Shown here in pieces: positions 16,588-25,359 of a DNA stretch of 26,971 nt; within the stretch, counting starts at the first letter, position 1, and each line of letters starts with the position of its first letter. The stretch is from Sporisorium sorghi. Taxonomy: Eukaryota; Basidiomycota; Ustilaginomycetes; Ustilaginales; Ustilaginaceae. Under the pieces are notes generated by a model. That model made no database searches, was not told the origin of the DNA, and was given only the letters and a program-made list of their open reading frames with translations. A program made the position numbers and the translations under genes. The stretch covers positions 1 to 26,971 of the forward strand of contig JALCCG010000220.1 in assembly GCA_023212695.1 (NCBI GenBank), in the 5' to 3' direction.

Positions 16588-19500
16588 ATGGCCAAAAGGG
16601 GCAACGGCGCTCGCGGTGGCGGCCCACCAAATCGAGGTCGTGGCGGCGCAGGAGGTCATGGACGAGGTCGCGGAAAAGGTGGCCGTGGCCGTGGCGGTTT
16701 TCAGCCTTTTGGCGGCCAGGGACACATCCTCGGCGACGGTCCCGGCGGCGCTGGCTCTCCATCAGGATACGGCTCTCCGCGCTGTGGCTTTGCCAACGGC
16801 AGGCCCTACCGAGGTCGCGGACGAGGAGGCCACCTTTCCGTGACAGGCCAAAACCGCGTCGGCTTCGACTACTCGGCCATGTCTCGCAGCGGCCGACGCA
16901 ACGACTATGACGACGGAGAGGACGTCGTCCTCTCCGACCTTGAACAGGATGACACCTCCACAGCGCAAACGTCGCATCAGCAGACGAATGCCTCCGGGTC
17001 TGCCACGCCACAGCGCACTTTCAACACCATTTCGACTCCAGCAAGCATCTCCAAGCCACGCTTCCCACCGCGGTCCAACGCACCGCCGCCCAACTTCCCC
17101 GAGTTCTACACCAGCAGAGGCGCCGGCGGAGGATCCAAGTTTCGTCCACCAGAAGAGACCGAAGACTCGAGATATCTCGCCGGCATCCCTGGTCTGCGCA
17201 GACCGATGCCGAGGTCACGCAATAATCCGCGCTTTGGCGATCCAGCCGACCAAGCTCAGAGTCCGTTCCGCGTGCCTGTGGCGTTCGTCAAGTCGACGGG
17301 CGAGTATGGCGATCCACTCAAGGGCAATCTCCCAGCCAAGGATCCGAACGATGTGGATCCAGCTGCTGCCGCTGCTTCTCAACTGACAGACGCGAGCCAA
17401 CAGCAGCAGCAGTCTGGTGATGCGTCTGCTCCTCGTCACGCCGGCCTCGGCTTCTCCAATCGCTCCAACGCAAAGCCTTCTGTTCCAGGCGCTGCGACTC
17501 AGCCAGACGCGCCAGCCACAAACATGAAGCAATCTGCAGCAACGCCGTACACCCCGCCTCGCCCAGTGCCTGCTTTCCCGGATACGGCCACGCAGACGTT
17601 CGATTTCGATAGGCTCGCAGCCAACAACGACGAGGACCAGGACGAGGTGAATGCATTGCTGGCTGCTTTCCCCGGTTCCAAGGAGCTAGCCCCGGGCGAG
17701 TCGATGCTCGAAGACGACGCCGCCGTGACGTGGTCGCTGGCTGCGTTCCAGCTCGCGTTCCAGCCCGAAGCGAACAGCATCACCCGCAATGTTGCGCCAG
17801 CCTCGGATCGGGATCTCGACACTCCGAAGGGCAACGGCGTGTCCTCATCAACGCCTGACACCGCTCAGCGTTCCGTTCCACCCAAGCCTGCACTAAGCAT
17901 CTCGACGGCTTCTTCCGACGACGAAGAGGAGACCATTCTGGTTCCTTCGCAGTCGCATGCTGCGCGGGCTACTGTCAAACTTCCTCAGACAGCTGCTCCG
18001 GATCTCTCGGGGCCTGCAGCTGAACAAGTCACAACTGTGCAAAACGAGGCTGATGTAGAGGTTGCTGAACAAGAAGAGACAGAGCTCGGATTTGTGATCG
18101 ATCTCGAAGGCGAAGATCCAGCGACTGCCTCCTCGCACGCGCAAGTCAATGCATACGTGTCGTCCTCGCACCGAACTGTACTTGGCGACGCTGTGCTTAC
18201 CGCCTCCAAGGCTACAAGCAAGAAGCGATCGGCCAAGCATGTCAAGCCACGCCGCATTCCGCGAGAGGGCGACTCGGACCTCGACTGGGGCAGCGACGGC
18301 CCGCCTGGCGCTGAACACAGCGACAACGATGATTTCGCTGAAGAAGACAACCTCGCAGCTGCTACGGCTGGCATCTCAATCGCGCGCAGCAGCAACGATC
18401 GTGAGGTGATCACCGACCCCATCCTGGCCAAAGCCATCCGTGCGGATCGTCACGAGTGGGAATCCGATGATGACGATGGCGACATCGCCATGGACGTGGC
18501 CAAGCCTGCCAAGCGTCGTGGAGGTCAGCGTGCCAAACGCTCGCTCGCCAACCGGGCTGCTGCCTCGCGCAACGCCGCGCACCTCGCGCGCAGCCGCAAG
18601 GCCGACCAGGACGCCATTGTCGCGGACTACATGCAGAACATCCTCAGCCAGGCAAACGACGTGTCGGACGACGACGATGATGCCGAAGCAGCAGAGAAGG
18701 ACGGGCTGTTTGCCACCGATGATATGGTCGTCGAGACGATCAACGGCGACTTGCCCGAGGGCACGGCAGCTGGAAAGGGCAAGGCCAAGGCTCGCCGAAT
18801 GTCGGATCAGCTCGACGACAAGACCGACCTGGACGCCATGATCCGCTTCATGAACGGCATGGATCCGCAGAAGGGCGGTCGTCAGCTTGGCTTTGGCGAT
18901 ATCGAGGACGAGATCCACATGGAGGAGGTCAAGGAATGGCTCACCGAGAGCGAGGCGGACAGCGATGATGATGGTGAGGACGGCGACGAGAGCCGTGCCG
19001 TCCGAGCCCAAGTGGACGCACAAGAGCAGTCTCAAACGCAAGACGCTTCCGACGACGAAGACGAAGACGTTGCCGAACAGCTTCGCATCATCCTCGAGGA
19101 TGATGACGATGAGGAGAGCAGCGAGGTGTTCAGCGAGGACTCGTCTGACGATGACGATGATGATGATGATGAGGAGGATAGCGACGATGATGACGACGAC
19201 GACGAAGGCATGTTCCGCGGCAAGAACTCGTGGGCAGATGAAGACGAAGAGTTCATTCGCGCACTCTCGTCGCAGATGGGCGGAGCTGGCATCGGAAGCG
19301 GCTCCAAGGCCGCACCATCGTCCAAGCGTCAGCAAAAGAAGGTTTTCCAGGCCATCTCACGAGGCGACTTTTCCGACCTCATGGACCTCGCCTCCGTCGA
19401 AAACGAGATCGACTCGGACGATCCCGCCTACGGCATGGGCTCGATCCCTACAGCACGCAACGGCAAGCGCAAGGGCCGCAAGTTCACCGACGACGATCTG

Positions 19501-20397
19501 TGGGCGGAAGAGCTGCAGCAGCAGTGGGACAAGGACCGCGCATCCAAAGCAACCGAGAAGCAGCAGCGTCTCATGGAGCGCCAGGCTGCTGCGCTCAACC
19601 CCTTCCCCAACACGCACGGCAAAGCGGGCAGCGGCAAGACCAAGTCGACCAAGAAGCAAGCCAAGCTGGCGCGAAAAGCCGAGAAGCGCGAGATGCGTGC
19701 CAGCCTCAAGGCGCACTCGAACAACGTCTTATCTGCGGTCAACGCTGCCGGCTCGATCGATGCGGTCGATGCGTCGGTGCTCACGTTTGGCGGGCAGAGC
19801 GCTGCGGGCGACGTGACGTCGCTGGGACTGGACAAGCGGTTCGCGTTCAACATGGACGAGCTCAACCAGCAGATCCAGATGTTCCTGTCGGAAAAAGGCC
19901 GCAACACGATGCGCTGCCAGCCGATGGACAAATTCGCGCGCGCCGAAGTGCACGCACTGGCGAGAGCGTACAACCTGCAGTCCAAGTCCAAGGGCAAGGG
20001 CCGCGATCGGTTCCCTACGCTCATCAAGACGAGCAAGAGCGGTCTCAACGTCGATTACCGCGGAGTGAAGCGCATCGTCTACTCGAATGCGGGCGCGACG
20101 TTTGGCAACGATGCGGGGCGAAGCGATTTCAAGGACAAGGGCAGAAACAAGAAGGGCAAAGGCGGCAGCGGTGGTGGTGCGGGAGGCATGTACGGCGTGG
20201 GCGGCGGAACGGTGCCCAAGAACAGAGAGGGAGAAGAGGTCGGATTCGGAGCGGACAGGATCGGCGCGGACAACATCGGACACAAGCTGCTTGCGGCAAT
20301 GGGATGGACCGAGGGAAGCGGCATCGGAAGCTCGCAGGGGATGGCGAATCCGGTTTCGGCGACGGTCAAGACTTGGCGTGGCGGTTTGGGATTCTGA
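16588..20397 (+). CDS. SQS1: R3H and G-patch domain protein, Sqs1-type
   Basis: Intronless gene of 1269 aa. Yeast Sqs1 (Pfa1) binds and activates the DEAH helicase Prp43 in ribosome maturation and spliceosome disassembly. The N-terminus is rich in Arg-Gly/Gly-Arg (GRGRGKGGRGRGG near residues 25-37), an RNA-binding and arginine-methylation type region. A long, mostly disordered middle follows, with several acidic stretches; the longest, at about 835-875, is nearly pure Asp/Glu/Ser. The R3H domain lies at about 1085-1160 (RNTMRCQPMDKFARAEVHALARAYNL in part, then PTLIKTSKSG). The protein ends in a G-patch at about 1218-1269 with IGHKLLAAMGWTEGSGIG and SQGMANPV. The domain order R3H then C-terminal G-patch matches Sqs1. 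The ATG at 16588 starts MAKRGNGARGGG. It is longer than the yeast protein because of the low-complexity middle. Confidence 0.86.
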   Translation: MAKRGNGARGGGPPNRGRGGAGGHGRGRGKGGRGRGGFQPFGGQGHILGDGPGGAGSPSGYGSPRCGFANGRPYRGRGRGGHLSVTGQNRVGFDYSAMSRSGRRNDYDDGEDVVLSDLEQDDTSTAQTSHQQTNASGSATPQRTFNTISTPASISKPRFPPRSNAPPPNFPEFYTSRGAGGGSKFRPPEETEDSRYLAGIPGLRRPMPRSRNNPRFGDPADQAQSPFRVPVAFVKSTGEYGDPLKGNLPAKDPNDVDPAAAAASQLTDASQQQQQSGDASAPRHAGLGFSNRSNAKPSVPGAATQPDAPATNMKQSAATPYTPPRPVPAFPDTATQTFDFDRLAANNDEDQDEVNALLAAFPGSKELAPGESMLEDDAAVTWSLAAFQLAFQPEANSITRNVAPASDRDLDTPKGNGVSSSTPDTAQRSVPPKPALSISTASSDDEEETILVPSQSHAARATVKLPQTAAPDLSGPAAEQVTTVQNEADVEVAEQEETELGFVIDLEGEDPATASSHAQVNAYVSSSHRTVLGDAVLTASKATSKKRSAKHVKPRRIPREGDSDLDWGSDGPPGAEHSDNDDFAEEDNLAAATAGISIARSSNDREVITDPILAKAIRADRHEWESDDDDGDIAMDVAKPAKRRGGQRAKRSLANRAAASRNAAHLARSRKADQDAIVADYMQNILSQANDVSDDDDDAEAAEKDGLFATDDMVVETINGDLPEGTAAGKGKAKARRMSDQLDDKTDLDAMIRFMNGMDPQKGGRQLGFGDIEDEIHMEEVKEWLTESEADSDDDGEDGDESRAVRAQVDAQEQSQTQDASDDEDEDVAEQLRIILEDDDDEESSEVFSEDSSDDDDDDDDEEDSDDDDDDDEGMFRGKNSWADEDEEFIRALSSQMGGAGIGSGSKAAPSSKRQQKKVFQAISRGDFSDLMDLASVENEIDSDDPAYGMGSIPTARNGKRKGRKFTDDDLWAEELQQQWDKDRASKATEKQQRLMERQAAALNPFPNTHGKAGSGKTKSTKKQAKLARKAEKREMRASLKAHSNNVLSAVNAAGSIDAVDASVLTFGGQSAAGDVTSLGLDKRFAFNMDELNQQIQMFLSEKGRNTMRCQPMDKFARAEVHALARAYNLQSKSKGKGRDRFPTLIKTSKSGLNVDYRGVKRIVYSNAGATFGNDAGRSDFKDKGRNKKGKGGSGGGAGGMYGVGGGTVPKNREGEEVGFGADRIGADNIGHKLLAAMGWTEGSGIGSSQGMANPVSATVKTWRGGLGF

Positions 20398-20579
20398 GTG
20401 TCGCTCTTTCGGCCACTGTCCTGTCTCTGCAATCATAGATCGTACTGTGATGCTGCACATTGTTGGTGAGTTGTGTGTCAATAGTGTGCGTGAAGCTGCT
20501 GTGCGCACGCACAAATGCGAGTATGGTTCCAATACGGTTTTCGGATGCATATATATCTACACGGCGAATACGGCGGCTG
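20398..20579. other. convergent intergenic region SQS1/SPT small subunit
   Basis: 182 bp between two convergent stop codons, holding both 3' ends. There is a TATATATC sequence near 20550-20558 that could serve in 3'-end formation. Nothing else is visible. Confidence 0.45.
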
Positions 20580-21257
20580 CTAGAGATCGGTCTTGCCGGC
20601 GCTGCCCATCATCTGCTTGACCTTGTTCAAGTTGCTAATCAATCTATCCACCACCTCTGGGCTGGAATCCGCTGCTTTATCGGCGTCGAGGCTTGCCCAG
20701 AGCTGGTTGCTGGACGCGATGAGTTTCTCCAGCACGCTGTCTGTCGCTGCCGCCGCTGCAGCCGCCGCCGCCGAAGCATTCGCCGACTCGGACGCAGTGA
20801 CAGCGGCGGCGAGCTGGGGCGGGGGCGAGTTGCCATAGACATAGTACAGCGCCCTCGTAGCGACCTGCTGGGCGTGGCGCGGGAAGTAGTGGATCAGCGA
20901 GTACCACAGCAGCAGCGTGAGGACGACAAAGACCACAATGACGAGGAACACCTCCCAGGCCTCGAGCATCGACAGCACGAAGGTGGCCTCGACGTTCCAG
21001 TAGGCGCGGAAGAGCTTGCGCTCGATCAGTCGGATCGGGTTCCACGTCCAGCCGTTGGCGGCTTCGTAGGGGTTGACGTGGTAGGCGGGCTGGACGGGGA
21101 TGTGCGTCGCGCGCGAGCCGTGTATGGTGGAGGCCGTGGAGGAGGACGAGGGCGTGCTGGGCTTTTTGGACGCCGAGGATGGGTGAAGGTGCTCGGAGGA
21201 GGTGCCGGGCTTGGACGAGGCCGAGGCCGCTGCTGACTTGCGTGTCTTGACCGCCAT
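20580..21257 (-). CDS. serine palmitoyltransferase small-subunit-like membrane protein
   Basis: Intronless gene of 225 aa with one strong membrane segment at about residues 103-124 (VFLVIVVFVVLTLLLWYSLI). Just before it, AYWNVEATFVLSMLEAWE (85-102) and just after it FPRH (125-128) match the pattern of the serine palmitoyltransferase small subunits: human ssSPTa has a YYQY...ALYMLEPWE stretch, one membrane helix and MPQH. Those subunits sit in the ER membrane and stimulate the first step of sphingolipid synthesis. The family is usually about 70-80 residues. Here a Ser/Lys-rich N-terminus of about 70 residues and a C-terminal region of about 95 residues (with an Ala run near 165-175 and a helical end) flank the core. 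The call rests on motif comparison by eye, so a different single-pass protein remains possible. Divergent from CSN3. Confidence 0.7.
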   Translation of the reverse strand: MAVKTRKSAAASASSKPGTSSEHLHPSSASKKPSTPSSSSTASTIHGSRATHIPVQPAYHVNPYEAANGWTWNPIRLIERKLFRAYWNVEATFVLSMLEAWEVFLVIVVFVVLTLLLWYSLIHYFPRHAQQVATRALYYVYGNSPPPQLAAAVTASESANASAAAAAAAAATDSVLEKLIASSNQLWASLDADKAADSSPEVVDRLISNLNKVKQMMGSAGKTDL

Positions 21258-21792
21258 CGTAGCGATAAAGTGAGCTTGAGGGAGGTGAAGGTGATGGTGT
21301 GGATCGATGTCGATAATGTTAGGCGAGAGCGGTGAAGATGCACCTCATGCAATTAACAATAATGAAGAAGATTACTAATAGTCGAAACGGTAATCATTTC
21401 AATTCTAAATATTGGCAAGATTGGAAGTACTTTTTTCCCAACACCTCGACGCTAAGAAGCGAAGCAGACAGACACACAAACCGTCGCTTACGAACAACAG
21501 CAGCAAACAGCGAAACAGCGCTTCGAGCTTCGGCCCGCAACACCGATCCGCATCGCATCGCAGCGCGTGTCCATTACTTTTTTTATTCGCAAATTGTTAG
21601 GCTTTGCGTTGGCTACATTTTGGCAGAAAATCGGGGATGTGGAGCTGAGCGTGCCAAAAACTCAGCTGCCGCGCGCTCAGGACAAGTCGCAAAAGTGACA
21701 CTTTTTGGTTTCATTGCACCTTTGCCTCTCACCACATCATCACCATCGTCAAAGGCTTGTGACGTCGAGTCGCAGTTGCATCTCGGACCGAG
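21258..21792. promoter_or_regulatory. divergent promoter region SPT small subunit/CSN3
   Basis: This 535-bp gap contains an unusually AT-rich patch at about 21345-21440. An imperfect inverted repeat sits in it, with arms 21363-21375 and 21390-21401 and a perfect GATTAC/GTAATC core. Two ATTGG sites at 21411-21415 and 21420-21424 read as CCAAT on the minus strand, some 155-165 bp upstream of the SPT-like start, where CCAAT boxes commonly act. Short T runs occur near 21577-21585. Confidence 0.5.
21411..21424 (-). promoter_or_regulatory. tandem CCAAT boxes upstream of the SPT-like gene
   Basis: Two CCAAT pentamers on the minus strand, nine bases apart start to start, lie 154-167 bp upstream of the minus-strand start at 21257. 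The CCAAT-binding HAP/NF-Y complex is conserved in fungi. Function is inferred from position only. Confidence 0.35.
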
Positions 21793-22953
21793 ATGACAAT
21801 CCCAGTCTTGACCAGCATCGAGGACACGCTCGCGCTCATCCTCGACTGCTCAGCCGATGTAGCTCGCGTTCGATCCAGTCTCCTCCCGGCTCTTCGCAAG
21901 CTCAGCAGCAACAGTTCCTCTGAAGCCGAGACGTCCAACTCACGCAGCGGGCCAAGCTCAAGTCGTGCTCAGGCCTCTTCCTCTGCTTCGAACGCTGCTG
22001 CTGTGTCGGAAACAATCCTGTGCCAACCCATCCAGGGCAATGTCGACCCGCTCTCAGCTCTGGACCCTGCTGTACACTCGCTCGGCATGCTCTACATCCT
22101 CGCTGCGAGAGCGGCACATTCAGCAAGCTCGACGGATGATGCAACGATCCTCCTGCCACACATCACGGCATTCGTACAGAGATTCGATCTGGCGCAGGTC
22201 CAGCTCGCTGGTGACAAGCTCACACAGCTGGCAGCGACCTTCTCGGGGCTCGGAGATCGAGTGACCAATCCAGAATCGGCGTTGCAGCTCTTGCAAGCGC
22301 TCGCCTCGAGATTCTTGACCAGGCCGGAGAGCATCACCACTCTGCACCCCCTGCTCGCATATCAATACCTCAAAACAGCACGCTACGCAGAGGCAGCCAC
22401 CATGCTCCTCGACCATCCTCTCATCGACGCAGATACCACCATCACTCCACTCGCGCACTCGGATATCCTGCAGTACTTTTACTATGCCGCGCTAATCTAC
22501 ATCAAGCTCGACCGCTTGCATGACGCCATTGATGCGCTCGAGACGGTGAGTTGTCGACTCGTCATTCAACAATGCTTGACCTTCATTTCGAAACTGACCA
22601 GGAACATCTCTTCGTCCATCATTTTTCGACTTTGCTGCGATACTCCAGTGCATCTCGAGTCCGGCTGTGGCGGTCAGTGCGATCCACATGGACGCCTACA
22701 AAAAGCTCGTCTTGGTCCAGCTCCTTGCAGACGGCAAGGGGTCGCCCGTCCCCAAGTACACGCCACAAGCGGTCACGAGGACGTTCAAGCAGCTCGCGCA
22801 GCCCTACGCTTCCTTTGCTGCGGCGTATGAACGGAGTGACGCCTCGAGTGCAGATGAGGTCTTTCGCATTGCTGACGAGAAGCGCGATGCTTTCGAAAAG
22901 GTGGGTTGGTCTTCGCTTGTGGCACAGAAGAAAGTGGTGACACTCTGACCGAT

Positions 22954-22987
<34 letters not shown>

Positions 22988-23570
22988 AAAAAAACAGGAT
23001 CGAAATGTCGGCCTGGTAAGACGATGTTTGGCGCTTCACAGACAGCGCAGGATCCAAAGGCTCGCCAACGTGTACAGCGCTCTGTCGCTGAACGACATTG
23101 CGCAGAGGGTCGGCGCACAAGTAGCAGCCGATGCGGTGCAGAGCGTGTATGCTGATGTACAGGAAATCGTGAGTGCAAAGCATTGCCTTGACTTGATCAT
23201 ACTCATCTGATTGCTGACCTGTCACCCTTCGTAATCGACCTGCTGCCCATAGGTGCGCAAAGGCTGGATCCACGCAAGCCTCACCCCGCCACCTTCTGCA
23301 CCCTCCACTACCCCAGGCACAGTCACCGGCGACTGGGTGGTCCAGTTCGACACATTCGGCGGCGACGCATACACTTCGACCGCGTCCGTCTCTCTGCTCG
23401 AAGACAAGATCCGAACGGCCAAACAGTGGCAGACGCTGCTGCAGCAGCGCGACAGGCAGGTGGAGAAGAGTCACGCTTACCTGACGAGGGGGTTGAAGAT
23501 GCTCGATGCGAGGACGGCAGGGGCGGATGCGTACTCGGGTGCGGATGAATTTGATGATACTGACTATTGA
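21793..23570 (+). CDS. CSN3: COP9 signalosome subunit 3 (PCI domain), 4 exons
   Basis: Exons 21793-22545, 22649-22900, 22998-23168 and 23253-23570 give 497 aa; all introns (103, 97 and 84 bp) fall between codons. CSN3 is a PCI-domain scaffold subunit of the COP9 signalosome, which removes Nedd8 from cullins. The match to CSN3 is clearest from residue 235 on: LQYFYYAALIYIKLDRLHDAIDALE, then across the first junction CISSPAVAVSAIHMDAYKKL, then PKYTPQAVTRTFKQLAQPY, and across the second DRNVGLVRRCLA with IQRLANVYSALSLNDIAQRVG (PCI winged-helix part). Exon 4 holds the C-terminal helix region with LEDKIRTAKQWQTLLQQRD and an acidic end. An insert rich in Ser lies at about residues 37-75. Intron 2 contains a (CT)14 run and an A7 next to its acceptor. 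The ATG at 21793 is the first in frame. Confidence 0.87.
22957..22984. repeat. (CT)14 microsatellite inside CSN3 intron 2
   Basis: Fourteen CT units form most of the polypyrimidine tract of the second CSN3 intron, between a CTGAC branch match at 22945-22949 and the acceptor at 22996-22997. They are followed by CCC and seven A residues directly before CAG. Confidence 0.92.
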
Positions 23571-24012
23571 GGAGGGGTGTATCAGGGAGTCTCAGCATTG
23601 CAATGCATGTCTTCTCGACCAAGAAGAGAGAGCGGTGTTCTGCGTTGATCAAGGTCTGTGAGCGATTGCGCTGTAGCTTGAACAGATCTTGTCAAACCGC
23701 GTGACCCTGATGCGCCGTCTGACTCGGCGCTGTACGCAGGCATCACACAGAGAATCTCTTCATCCTGGACTACGCTGTCGAGCTCATAGCATACAAGTTC
23801 AAGAGGCGTTCAGTGCGCCATGATGCTGGTGGGCGACAGACCTATTTTCTCGGCCGGAACAATTTTGACATCTGCGCATTTCAACAGCTGAGACCCTCTC
23901 GACTTGCTGCACAGACACACACTCTCGCGTTTCAACCCTTTTGCTCACCGCACTCCACACTCTCGCATCACAAGCAACCACACACTCTTCCTCGCATTCA
24001 CTCCAACGCAAG
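23571..24012. other. CSN3-BUR6 intergenic region
   Basis: This 442-bp gap holds the CSN3 3' flank and the BUR6 promoter. A CAATTTTG sequence lies near 23868-23875, and the 100 bp before the BUR6 ATG are CA/CT-rich (ACACACACTCTCGC and similar), as is usual for leaders in this window. No gene or other element was recognised. Confidence 0.5.
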
Positions 24013-24582
24013 ATGGTCAAGCGCTCAGCACAATGCAAGTTCCCAGTGGCGCGCATCAAGAAGATCATGCAGGCGGACGAAGATGTTGGCAAAGTGGCGC
24101 AGGCGACTCCGGTGTTGATTTGTAAGTCGTTGGCCGCTACACCCCTAGCCTCAGTGTAAAAAGCTTTCGAGAAGCCAGAATGATGCTGACCACAGTCTGC
24201 TATTCTGTCGTTGCTGTCAGCGAAAGCGCTGGAGCTGTTCATGGCGAGCATCGTCGAAGAGACGGTCAAAGAGACGCGCAGCCGCGGGGCTAAAAAGATG
24301 ACGCCGTACCATGTGTAAGTACCAACACCTAGCATCTATGCCATCGCCGACTGAGCACCTTCGCTGACACACTTGACTTCACTTGCTTGGGATGGAGACA
24401 GCAAGCGCACGGTGCACACCAACGAGACGTTCGACTTTCTCAAGGACATCGTGGCCAAGGTGCCCGATCCCGTCGAGACCGACACTGCCAGTGGCGCGGC
24501 AACAACAGCAGCGGCGGCGGGGGATAACAGGGGAGGCAAGCGCAGAAAGATCGCTGCTAAGAACGACGACGAGTCGGATTGA
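24013..24582 (+). CDS. BUR6: NC2-alpha (DRAP1/Bur6) histone-fold transcription corepressor, 3 exons
   Basis: Exons 24013-24121, 24221-24314 and 24402-24582 give 127 aa. The introns are 99 bp (GTAAGT...GTCAG) and 87 bp (GTAAGT...GACAG), with CTGAC branch matches at 24186-24190 and 24364-24368. NC2-alpha pairs with NC2-beta and clamps TBP on promoter DNA, blocking or redistributing TFIIA/TFIIB entry. The histone fold is almost the whole protein: [20 protein letters not shown] in exon 1, [19 protein letters not shown] after the first junction, and [12 protein letters not shown] with [13 protein letters not shown] across the second. This matches DRAP1 more closely than the related CHRAC/Dpb3 or NF-YC proteins. 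A short Ala/Lys/Asp-rich tail with a GGKRRK nuclear-signal-like patch follows. Confidence 0.92.
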
Positions 24583-24931
24583 GTCTGCTCGATACTGTTG
24601 ATGACTTGTCCCGCTTCCCATCGTCTCTCTTGTACCATTCTTCGAGCCTCCTCGTTTTGTCGTGCATCGCAATGTACTTCTAGCTCTTCTTCAATCGTGC
24701 CCATGCCCTTCTTCAAAGACACATCGTGTGCGGTTCGGATCGGTCTCTGAGTGTGTGTGTGAGGAAAGGCAGCGATGGCGAATTTTACCAAAAGTGTTAG
24801 ACCGCAATCTGCACTCTGGCGTAACGTGGGGCAAAATCGCTCATCAAGCGAAGAGCGACAGCGAGAGAGAGCCAAGCGTAATCTCTTGAAATCTCTCGCT
24901 CGCTCGCTCCCCTTACGCCCTGCTGCTCGCC

Positions 24932-24986
<55 letters not shown>

Positions 24987-25359
24987 GTTCTTTTCGGCTT
25001 GTGCTTGCTGCGCCACACTCGCCGCTGCTGTGCCTGTGTGCTTTTTTGGAAACGGTTCCCGCGCGGGCTGCAGTCACTCCACACTCACTTCACACACGCT
25101 GCTCGTGCTGCACCTTGCTGACGACCCTCGACGTATCCACTCGCACTCGATCCTTTCACCATCCCCAGCATCATCCTACCTCTCTCACTTCGCATTGCGC
25201 TTCGATCTACCGGCATTCTAGATTCGAGCGTCGTATCACCAGCAAAGCATCTGTTCTCGACCTGGCGCCGAACAACGACTCAGCCTTGCGATAGCATCCA
25301 CGCATATCGTCTAAATCTCTTCGAAAACGTCAGGAACGTCGGTTCTCTTCTCCTTCACA
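24583..25359. promoter_or_regulatory. BUR6-RAB5 intergenic region with poly-A tract
   Basis: This 777-bp gap holds the BUR6 3' flank and RAB5 promoter. It contains a GT-repeat-like patch at 24750-24762, GAATTTTACC at 24780-24789, the A53 tract at 24933-24985, and a CA/CT-rich leader of some 300 bp before the RAB5 ATG. No ATG precedes the RAB5 start in its last 70 bp. Confidence 0.55.
24933..24985. repeat. 53-base poly-A tract
   Basis: Fifty-three consecutive A residues lie 375 bp upstream of the RAB5 ATG. It is the longest homopolymer inside the window apart from the edge poly-G. There is no retroelement coding sequence next to it. I saw no target-site duplication, so insertion of a polyadenylated element is unproven; a long nucleosome-excluding tract or length error is also possible. 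Confidence 0.93.

Noticed and set aside
18376..19335. 319-codon minus-strand frame with strings of Ile and Val resembling membrane helices
   Set aside because: The hydrophobic runs are the reverse complement of GAY-GAY Asp codon runs in the acidic tract of SQS1, not a real membrane protein.
24122..24194. Earlier acceptor (CACAG ending at 24194) for BUR6 intron 1
   Set aside because: It lies within a few bases of the CTGAC branch match and would shift the histone-fold frame; the acceptor at 24219-24220 restores the family sequence.
24933..24985. Poly-A tract as the tail of a retrotransposon or processed pseudogene
   Set aside because: No coding remnant or clear duplicated flank was seen beside it, so this remains only a possibility noted in the findings.
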